A stretch of DNA of 9,581 bases from contig JAEZEH010000063.1 of NCBI GenBank assembly GCA_023417785.1, positions 1 through 9,581 of the forward strand, in the 5' to 3' direction. The notes beneath the pieces are model-generated. The model was not told where the DNA came from. It did no database searches and was given only the letters and a program-made list of their open reading frames with translations. Below, in pieces: positions 1 to 6,800 of this stretch. A program made the position numbers and the translations under genes. Source of the DNA: Bacteroidota bacterium. GTDB taxonomy: Bacteria; Bacteroidota; Bacteroidia; Cytophagales; Cyclobacteriaceae. How positions within the stretch are numbered: the stretch's first letter is position 1; each line of letters begins with the position of its first letter.

Positions 1-468
1 ACCGCCGGCAGGAGGCGTTGCTGCAGCGAAGGTGCGATTCATTGATTCCTTGAAGCCGTCAAGCGATTCCGGCGTAGGGTGAAGGCGATATTTGAGCACA
101 AATGCCGCGATGCCACGATCTGCCAGCGCCTGAGCAACTTCCCAGCCTTCGTTTCCTAACGATAGCCACCTGAATCCGCCGCCGGGTGCTACGATTACCG
201 CGGCCCCGTTGGCAGTTCCCGGTTTTGGGAGGAACGGGGTTAACGTCGCATTGGAAATGTTCCGCGCCATCGGGTCGCCCCACTGCCGGAACCACGTTTC
301 AGGGGCAGGTTGTCCTTCAACATTACCGGTGTTTAGCGGAATAGCATTAGGTTCTGCCGGGGGATCTAAGGGATATATTGTTCCATCCTGCGCCATCGCA
401 AATGAGCCGATGACGAGTAAGCTCATTAACAGAGCGGTTTTAATCTTGTTGGAAAAGTTTAGGGTCAT
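1..468 (-). CDS. Secreted alpha/beta-hydrolase, acetyl-esterase/lipase type (partial, C-terminus off window)
   Basis: Reading leftward from the ATG at 468-466, the frame is open for all 156 codons to the window edge. Residues 1-26 form a signal peptide (Lys near the N-terminus, hydrophobic core LLMSLLVIG, then AMA before Q27), so the enzyme is probably periplasmic or secreted. A Pro/Asn-rich linker with WFRQWGDP follows. Around residues 92-129 comes the core-fold start: VIVAPGGGFRWL, then EGWEVAQALADRGIAAFVLKYRL. The GGG after a hydrophobic strand is the oxyanion-hole region typical of Aes/BD-FAE-like esterases that deacylate xylan-type carbohydrates. The catalytic Ser, Asp and His lie beyond the window, so activity and substrate cannot be confirmed. 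The gene is divergent from the CE1 esterase at 762 and has no clear Shine-Dalgarno, as is usual in Bacteroidota. Family is fairly sure; substrate is inference. Confidence 0.85.
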   Translation of the reverse strand, partial: MTLNFSNKIKTALLMSLLVIGSFAMAQDGTIYPLDPPAEPNAIPLNTGNVEGQPAPETWFRQWGDPMARNISNATLTPFLPKPGTANGAAVIVAPGGGFRWLSLGNEGWEVAQALADRGIAAFVLKYRLHPTPESLDGFKESMNRTFAAATPPAGG

Positions 469-761
469 AGTCAGGTGTTTTGTTAGCTGTTGAAAATAAA
501 GTGCACGGCAAATTAAGATATGCGTGATAATACGGGAATGGAAAATAAACACTATTAGACAGATGTGGCACGCCTGTCGACAGTTTTCAATCGAATGTTC
601 TAAAAGTATCAGTCATTGTAATAATCCTGCTAGCCATCTTTCACGGTTAAGAATGAGGTTTGAAACATCAGGTGGCCGGAACACAGTTTATGTATCTTTT
701 AGACAGTGCTTACTTACCAAAGTTCAGGCTGTTACCGACAGACACCTGAGAGTACCAAATT
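469..761. other. Divergent intergenic region between two esterase genes
   Basis: This 293-bp gap should contain the promoters of both flanking genes. I see no full TAnnTTTG motif on either strand. The nearest matches are TATCTTTT at 693-700 (plus) and TTAATTTG at 509-516 read on the minus strand, each with one mismatch and no convincing upstream partner. A perfect 10-bp palindrome, CTGTCGACAG, lies at 574-583, and GAAAATAAA occurs twice (492-500 and 541-549). The one longer reading frame here, 524-907, overlaps the signal-peptide end of the CE1 gene in another frame and has no protein-like features. No gene is called in the gap. Confidence 0.6.
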
Positions 762-1919
762 ATGATGAACAAAGCGAATTTGATCCCTTTCTGGAAGGGG
801 AGAGCCATTCTGTTGTTTGCGGCGCTTTTGATGACCTTGCATGTCAACGGGCAACGACCAGCTTTTACCCCTCGGCCTGTTATCGTTTCACCGCAGGTAA
901 AATCTGACAATACGGTTTCTTTCAGTTTCTATTCATTGACAGCGAAAGATGTAAAACTGAGTACGCAAATCGAAAAATCTCCGGTGGCCATGGCCAGGGA
1001 TTCAGCTGGCGTTTGGACTGTGACGATCGGGCCTGCAAAGCCTGATATTTATCCATATCATTTTATCGTCGATGGAACTTCAGTTGCCGACCCGGCTAAT
1101 TCAGCTCTTTTCCCAAATGAGGGCTTTCAAAGCAGCCTTGTTGAAATAACAGGATCCACGCCACTGGTGCATACCGTTCAGAATGTTCCCCATGGCACCG
1201 TTTCCTATCGCTATTACCATTCGCCGGATCTGGGTACACGACCTGTTGTGATTTATACTCCTCCGGGATACGAAAAAACTACGAAGACAAAGTATCCTGT
1301 GCTGTATCTGCTTCACGGTACTACGGATACGGAAGAGACGTGGACGAAGGTGGGACGGGCTAACATCATTCTCGACAATCTTATTGCACAAGGTAAGGCA
1401 AAACCGATGATCATAGTGATGCCTTATGGCCGTGCTTATCCCACCATCAGTAAGTCGTCGGGCAGTCTGCGGAACTGGGAAAATCTCCAGGAGTTCAAAA
1501 AAGATTTTATGAATCAGCTAGTTCCGTTTGTGGAACAGAACTATCGTGCAATTGCTGACGCTGATCATCGTGCAATCGCCGGTTTTTCAGGTGGCGGCGG
1601 AGAAACGTTGTACCTCGGCTTGAATCACCCCGAATTGTCGTCCTGGGTTTGTGGCTTTGCGCCGGGAATGTTGAAAGAGGAGTTCGAACGAAACAACGCC
1701 GTAGCTTTTGCTAACCCATCGGCTACCAACAAACGCCTGAAATTATTCTGGATTGGTGTAGGCCGGGAGGACTTTTTATACAATGTGATTACCGAGTACG
1801 TCGATCTGTTGAAACAAAAAGGGATAAAGCACGAAACATTTATTTCTGACGGCGGACACACGTGGATGAACTGTAAACTCTATCTCTCCACGATTGCTCA
1901 GAAACTCTTTCAGAAGTAG
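762..1919 (+). CDS. Secreted CE1-family esterase with N-terminal E-set domain
   Basis: The 385-residue protein has a signal peptide at residues 1-30 (core AILLFAALLMTL, cut before Q31). Residues about 37-130 form an Ig-like/CBM48-like domain (VWTVTIGP, IYPYHFIVDG), as seen in front of many Bacteroidota feruloyl and acetyl-xylan esterases. Residues about 140-385 are an esterase-D-like alpha/beta-hydrolase: VVIYTPPGY, then YPVLYLLHG (strand and oxyanion loop, 178-186), IIVMPYGRAYP (217-227), and the nucleophile elbow GFSGGGG with Ser276. Asp337 (GREDF) and His366 (GGHTW) complete the likely triad. Expected activity is hydrolysis of acyl esters on plant polysaccharides in the periplasm or outside the cell. 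The usual family elbow is GxSMGG; here Met is replaced by Gly. Start: the first of two adjacent ATGs (762, 765); either gives the same signal peptide. The acyl group removed is not known. Confidence 0.92.
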   Translation: MMNKANLIPFWKGRAILLFAALLMTLHVNGQRPAFTPRPVIVSPQVKSDNTVSFSFYSLTAKDVKLSTQIEKSPVAMARDSAGVWTVTIGPAKPDIYPYHFIVDGTSVADPANSALFPNEGFQSSLVEITGSTPLVHTVQNVPHGTVSYRYYHSPDLGTRPVVIYTPPGYEKTTKTKYPVLYLLHGTTDTEETWTKVGRANIILDNLIAQGKAKPMIIVMPYGRAYPTISKSSGSLRNWENLQEFKKDFMNQLVPFVEQNYRAIADADHRAIAGFSGGGGETLYLGLNHPELSSWVCGFAPGMLKEEFERNNAVAFANPSATNKRLKLFWIGVGREDFLYNVITEYVDLLKQKGIKHETFISDGGHTWMNCKLYLSTIAQKLFQK

Positions 1920-2168
1920 GGGGTAGGTGTCCATTTTTCTCGCAGAACACGCAGATCACACGGAAGAATGCGCTGAAGGGCGCGATCGTTTGTCAGCGCT
2001 CGGATTGAATCGCTGTGCAGCCTGAACTCCAGCCCTGTCATAAGTGGCTGCTGGTCATCGCGCTTTTTGAAAGAACCATTCCAACGTAACCATTCGGTCA
2101 GCCCATAAAGCCATCGATGGACTTAGCCAGCGTCGCGGAGTGGCATTGTATTTTTTCTAACGCGTGAA
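1920..2168. other. Intergenic region with possible decayed reverse-strand frame
   Basis: This 249-bp gap holds no intact gene. No strong terminator hairpin follows the CE1 gene. TATTTTTT at 2149-2156 resembles a -7 element but lacks the final G and sits too close to the next start to be persuasive. On the minus strand a frame is open from 2122 down to a TGA at 1910-1912. It has no start near its 5' end and is closed upstream by TAA at 2125-2123. Confidence 0.5.
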
Positions 2169-2933
2169 ATGCTTAGAAAGATGAAGATGTCAGTAAAAGG
2201 AAAAGCGGTTTTAACAATATCATTGCTGATGGCAGCCGCACATGTCGGGCGGGCTCAGCTTTCAGTCGACGCAGAGGCAAATTTTATTGCCGGCGTTCCA
2301 TATAATAAGGTGAGAATTCCCGCCGCCGGAGGAACACAATTCGACATCGCACAAGATTTATCAATATCCACCCGGTTTACGGGCAGGTTCCGGTTATCGT
2401 ACACCATTCAGGAACGTCACGTCGTATCATTGCTTTTTGCTCCGCTGACGATAAAATCAAATGGCGTTCCAGGTCAGGACATCAATTACAGCGGCACTCA
2501 GTTCGACGGAAACGCAGAGTTGAATGCGAAATACAAATTCAATTCGTACCGACTGACTTATCGGTATATGCTGATTGCAAATGAAAAGGTGAACCTCGGG
2601 CTCGGTCTTACCGGAAAAATCCGGGAGGCGAATATCGTCATTTCACAGGGAAACAAAAGCGCCGATTATCCGGACCTTGGTTTTGTGCCCCTTGTAAATT
2701 TCTATTTTTCAGTACAACCGGTAGAAAAGCTACGTCTGATCCTCGAAGGCGATGCACTCGCTTCAAAGCAGGGAAGGGCGGAAGATATTTTTGCGGGCAT
2801 TTCGTACGATCTCAGCGAGCACTTTGCGGTAAAGGGTGGATACAGGATACTTGAGGGCGGCGCGGACGTCGAGGAAAATTACAACTTTGCCTGGGTCGAC
2901 TACATTCCAGTCGGGTTCATCTGGCGTCTTTAA
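2169..2933 (+). CDS. Outer-membrane beta-barrel protein, function unknown
   Basis: The protein has 254 residues. A signal peptide covers residues 1-29 (basic MLRKMKMSVKGK, core AVLTISLLMAAAHVG, cut after RA before Q30). The mature part is a series of alternating polar/hydrophobic strands ending in aromatic residues, separated by short turns: FTGRFRLSYTI, HVVSLLFAPL, YRLTYRYMLI, KVNLGLGLTGKI, LVNFYFSVQP, EDIFAGISYDL, HFAVKGGYRIL and a last strand VGFIWRL. This is the pattern of a small outer-membrane barrel of roughly OmpW/OprF-barrel size, probably 8 strands. No catalytic motif is visible. In-frame ATGs at 2181 and 2187 are possible alternative starts. It is separated from the transporter genes by 893 bp, so a shared role with them is not shown. 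It could be a porin-like or structural protein. Confidence 0.8.
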   Translation: MLRKMKMSVKGKAVLTISLLMAAAHVGRAQLSVDAEANFIAGVPYNKVRIPAAGGTQFDIAQDLSISTRFTGRFRLSYTIQERHVVSLLFAPLTIKSNGVPGQDINYSGTQFDGNAELNAKYKFNSYRLTYRYMLIANEKVNLGLGLTGKIREANIVISQGNKSADYPDLGFVPLVNFYFSVQPVEKLRLILEGDALASKQGRAEDIFAGISYDLSEHFAVKGGYRILEGGADVEENYNFAWVDYIPVGFIWRL

Positions 2934-2948
2934 TTTGTCGCTACTCAA

Positions 2949-2964
2949 TTGCCCGGATTGGCAA
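2949..2964 (+). terminator. Weak hairpin after the beta-barrel gene, possible terminator
   Basis: TTGCC (2949-2953) and GGCAA (2960-2964) can pair across a 6-nt loop 16 nt after the TAA of the barrel gene. A run of five T follows, but about 11 nt further on (2976-2980) instead of directly. That makes it a poor intrinsic terminator; it may end transcription only partly or be chance. Confidence 0.3.
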
Positions 2965-3036
2965 GCTTCACGCAGTTTTTCGTCACTATTATATATAAAA
3001 CCAGCGGCGCGACAGGATCCAGAACCGTTCGGGCCG

Positions 3037-3058
3037 GTGCGGGATTCCACCCCCGCAC
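3037..3058. repeat. GC-rich inverted repeat (7-bp stem, 8-nt loop)
   Basis: GTGCGGG at 3037-3043 pairs perfectly with CCCGCAC at 3052-3058 across ATTCCACC. No T tract follows on the plus strand, and the minus strand continues with CGGCCCGAACGG, so it is not a standard terminator. Read on the minus strand, the stem and the end of the loop (GGAATCCCGCAC) resemble a tRNA T-arm. The loop is one base too long, lacks TTC, and no cloverleaf can be drawn around it. Confidence 0.45.
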
Positions 3059-3124
3059 ACGTTTGTAACATCCCTCGTGTTTTCTCGAATTTCTCTCCGC
3101 CGAATAAGTGAAAACCGTTGTTGA

Positions 3125-3143
3125 AAAAGTGAAAGTCACTTTT
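3125..3143. promoter_or_regulatory. AAAAGTGA dyad, possible operator
   Basis: AAAAGTGA (3125-3132) is perfectly mirrored by TCACTTTT (3136-3143) around AAG. A further direct copy of the half-site, AAGTGAAA, lies at 3106-3113, exactly 21 bp (two helical turns) before the copy at 3127-3134. The arrangement suits a dimeric DNA-binding protein about 150 bp upstream of the predicted promoter. No regulator gene is visible in the window, so the binder is unknown. Confidence 0.35.
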
Positions 3144-3216
3144 CAGGCTTCACGACCAAGGCCCCATGCTATCCTTCTGCTTCAAGCCAATTCTCTCGTG
3201 ATCAATAGCTTATAAG

Positions 3217-3270
3217 GATGTAACATACAGGAAAGAGCCTGTAACACGGTTTTTAGTGTTGCCTGTACAC
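3217..3270 (+). promoter_or_regulatory. Tandem TGTAACA-type repeats overlapping the SusC promoter
   Basis: Three related sites occur: GATGTAACAT (3217-3226), CCTGTAACAC (3238-3247) and CCTGTACAC (3262-3270, one base shorter). The first two are 21 bp apart and the third is 23-24 bp further on. A fourth, more distant copy, TTTGTAACAT, is at 3062-3071. The last of the three fills the spacer between the predicted -33 and -7 elements, as expected for an operator or activator array. Inverted pieces (TACAGG/CCTGTA around 3226-3243, AACAC/GTGTT at 3243-3260) overlap them. The assignment is inferred from pattern only. Confidence 0.4.
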
Positions 3271-3285
3271 TTAAGGATATATTTG
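3259..3285 (+). promoter_or_regulatory. Bacteroidota-type promoter for the SusC/SusD operon
   Basis: TATATTTG at 3278-3285 matches the Bacteroidota -7 consensus TAnnTTTG exactly. TTG at 3259-3261 sits 16 nt upstream, close to but slightly nearer than the usual -33 spacing. It is the only complete TAnnTTTG that I found in the gene-free regions. Transcription would begin near 3291, giving a leader of about 535 nt before the ATG at 3827. Confidence 0.5.
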
Positions 3286-3826
3286 TTTGCATTGATTTTT
3301 GGACCGTTTCAAACGATTGAATTCCAATAACGGCACAGTTCAAGATCAAGCCCAAACCTTTAACACCTATGGCCATGAGCAGGCAGGAATTATCGCCCAT
3401 TCCGGCTCTTCAACTCGCTCCAACGGGAGTCTCAAAAGGACCTGTCGAAAGGCCCCGGTCTGAGGAATATATGCCTGGATTTCCCCGGCTCCTGAGTCCC
3501 GGCTCCATCGCTACTAAACTAAGAAGGGATCGTGTTTCTGGCACCACCACAGCAAGATTCCGCCATTCAGTGAGGCACTCAAGTCCAACGGTATCAGACA
3601 AAACAAGAGAATTAAATCACGGGTTGATCAACGTCCCAGTCGTGTTTAGCCAAACATCAGTTTCCAGGAATAGAACCCACTCATCTAAACAGGGAGTATG
3701 CAAGCACCACCCAATTCGAGCTAACAGACGAACAATCTGCGAGGCACAGAGAGCATTGCAGAATCAGCTCAGCCATGCCGGGCGGGCAAAATCATCTGAT
3801 AAAACGATTAATGAAACCATGAACGT

Positions 3827-6800
3827 ATGACAATACAATTACCACAACTAATCCTGCGTGCTTCGAAATACTCACTGGCAGGCATTTGTGTCCAGTGTCT
3901 GTTAGGTGGAGCATTGTGGGCGTCGGATATCAATCCAGCCCATCCAATTCCTGATCCCATCTTTCACAACATCGGGCTTGAAAGCGGAAATGCGAGTTTT
4001 GAGAAAGAGATTTACGTACAACAACGTACGGTTACCGGCCGCGTTATCGACCAGGATAACAATGAAGGTCTGCCCGGGGTGAATATCCTTGTCAGAGGAA
4101 CCACAACCGGTACAGTTACCGATGTCGACGGAAACTTTAGAGTCGATGTACCATCATCTGAGGCAGTGTTAGTATTCAGTTCAATTGGGTATGCTGCGCA
4201 GGAAATTGTAGTCGGGCAAAATTCAATTATTAACGTAACCATGGCCTCTGATGTGTTTTCACTTTCAGAGATTGTGGTCGTTGGATACGGCGAACAAAAG
4301 AAGGAAAGCATCGTTGGTGCGATCACGCAGACTTCCGGAGAGGTTCTTCAGCGCGCCGGCGGCGTTTCGAATGTTGGAGCTGCACTTACAGGAAATCTTC
4401 CGGGTGTCGTAACCATGTCCAGTAGCGGTATGCCCGGTGAGGAAGATCCGATGATCCTGATTCGTGCGGCCAGTTCCTGGAACAACCGCGAACCATTGGT
4501 TTTAGTGGATGGCGTGGAACGTCCGATGCGTGGCGTTGACCTGAATGCTGTTGAATCAATTTCCGTGTTAAAGGATGCTTCTGCAACAGCGGTCTTTGGT
4601 GTTAAGGGTGCCAACGGGGTAATTCTAATCACTACGAAGCGTGGAAAGGAGGGATCTGCGAAAATTGATGTTACGGTAAGCTCAACAGTAAAGGTTCCGT
4701 CAAAGCTTCCAAATAAATATGATTCTTATGACGCGCTGATGGCAAGAAACGTTGCCATCGAAAATGAACTCGGTGTTTCTCCGGACTCATGGGCATACAT
4801 CCGTCCGCAGTCGTTTATTGAAAATTATCGGAATCAAACCACTATTGAACAGCGGGAGCGTTATCCGAATATCGATTGGCAGAAGGAACTTTTCAAGGAC
4901 TATGCCATGGCGTACAACGCAAACGTCAGCGTTTCAGGCGGAACCTCTTTTATCAAGTACTTTACTTCGGCGGACTTTCAGCATGAGGGCGATCTTTTCC
5001 GCGTATGGGACAACGGTCGTAACTACGATGCGGGATATGGATTCAACCGTCTCAACGTGCGAAGCAATCTTGACTTCCAGCTGACGAAGACGACAACCTT
5101 TAAAGTCAATCTTGCAGGGTCAAACGCGGTTAGAAAAAGCCCCTGGAACCAGACGAACAACTCCGACTGGGCGGTGGCTCAGCAATGGGCCGGTGCATAT
5201 AATATCGCTCCGGATGTGTTCATGCCAAAATATTCTGATGGTACCTGGGGATTCTATCCCGACATCTCGAACGTAAGTAACTCAGCGGCAAACCTCGCGC
5301 TTGGTGGTGCGATGACAACCACAACAACCCGGATCAACACGGATTTTATCCTTGAGCAAGATCTTGATATGATCACGAAGGGGTTGAAGTTTCGCTCGTC
5401 GATTTCGTGGGATAATGGGTTCGTGGAATTTAACCGCGGTGTGAACGACCTTTTCAATAACGCTCAGCAAAAGTGGATTGATCCCAATACAGGCAATCCT
5501 ACTTACAAACTCGACTTCGAACAAAACAACCTCTTTGATTTTATGCAAGGTGTGTTGTGGACCACCTCTGGCGGGGAAGTAAGAAACAGTGACACACAGC
5601 GCAACCTGAACTTCCAGATCCAGCCAAGCTGGTCGCGGAGTTTCGACAGGCACAATGTTTCAGCGATGGGTATGTTCATGCGTCAGCAAAGAGCAACCGG
5701 AAGCGAAATGCCGCGCTATCGCGAAGACTGGGTGTTTCGCGCAACCTATGATTTCAACGGTAAGTATTTCGTTGAATACAACGGTGCCTATAACGGTTCC
5801 GAACAATTTAACAAAGACTACCGCTTCGCGTTCTTCAATTCGGGAGCGCTCGGATGGATGCTGTCTGAAGAAGCATTCCTTAAGGATCTCGGATTTCTCG
5901 ATCTCCTGAAACTCAGATCATCTTATGGTGAGATTGGAGATGATAACGTAAATGACCGCTGGCTGTACATGACACAGTGGTCCTACGAAGGCAGCTCCTC
6001 ACTTGATTTGAATCAGGGAACCAGCCCGTATACCTGGTATTCAGAAAGGTCTGTCGGTAATCCGGATGTCAGGTGGGAAACCGTAAAGAAGTTTAACGTA
6101 GGTGTTGATTACGCGTTCCTCAAGGGAATGATCTCCGGTAGCGTCGACGTTTTCCGGGATACCCGCCGCGACATTCTCGTAGCTGGCGGTGATCGTGCGG
6201 TGCCGTCCTACTTCGGAGCAACTCCGCCAAGGGCTAATCTGGGTTCGGTACAGGCTCAGGGATATGAAATCGTGCTCAATTTAAGCAGGTCGTTCGGCCG
6301 TGACTTGCGGCTCTGGGCAAACCTGAATCTGACGCACGCAAAAAACGAGATTCTTGACAGAGATGATCCGGAGTTGTATCCCAGCTATAGGAAGCAGGCA
6401 GGATATGCTATCAACCAGCACAGAACGTGGGTGGATGCCGGATACATGAATACCTATGACCAGGTGTATGGAAGTCCGCAACACAACACGAACGATGGAC
6501 AGAAGTTACCCGGGACCAAATACATCATCGACTTCAACGGCGACGGCGTAATTGATGATTCAGATCAGGTACCGTATGGCTACTCCGATATTCCGCAGAA
6601 TACGTATAACGCCACCGTTGGATTCGAGTGGAAAGGCTTCAGCGGATTCCTGCAGTTCTACGGTGTAACGAACGTTACCCGCAACGTTCCCCTCAACAGT
6701 TTCGGAAGCCGTCTTAACACAGTTTACGATATGGGAACGTGGTGGTCAGGAGAAACCATGACGGGCGATGTACCTGTGCCTCGCTGGTTGTCAACCCCAA

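Larger units (their letters stand above)
2934..3826. other. Long gene-free regulatory region upstream of SusC
   Basis: No convincing protein-coding gene lies in these 893 bp. The longest plus frame (3369-3830, 153 codons) has a Ser/Arg/Thr/Gln-rich product with no hydrophobic core or family motif, and the minus frames look random. The region holds a weak hairpin at 2949-2964, an AT palindrome TTATATATAA at 2989-2998, a GC-rich hairpin at 3037-3058, an AAAAGTGA dyad at 3125-3143, TGTAACA-type repeats at 3064-3070 and 3217-3270, a Bacteroidota promoter at 3259-3285, and a direct repeat CCCGGCTCC at 3484-3492 and 3498-3506. Confidence 0.65.

Noticed and set aside
524..907. 127-codon plus-strand frame overlapping the start of the CE1 esterase
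   Set aside because: It overlaps the signal peptide and first part of the esterase in another frame. The esterase has full domain support and this frame has none.
2149..2156. TATTTTTT as a -7 promoter element for the barrel gene
   Set aside because: It lacks the final G of TAnnTTTG, has no upstream TTTG at the right distance, and would put the transcription start within a few nucleotides of the ATG.
3037..3058. A tRNA gene on the minus strand
   Set aside because: Only a T-arm-like hairpin is present. The loop is 8 nt without TTC, and no anticodon arm, D-arm or matching acceptor stem can be drawn from the flanking sequence.
2836..3139. Overlapping frames on both strands after the barrel gene
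   Set aside because: They partly overlap the end of the barrel gene and carry no family motif. Composition changes abruptly along them, as in chance frames.
3369..3830. 153-codon plus-strand frame just upstream of SusC, overlapping its start by ATGA
   Set aside because: The stop/start overlap is the only gene-like trait. The product is rich in Ser, Arg, Thr, His and Gln, has no hydrophobic core, signal peptide or recognisable domain, and the frame lies in an apparent leader.
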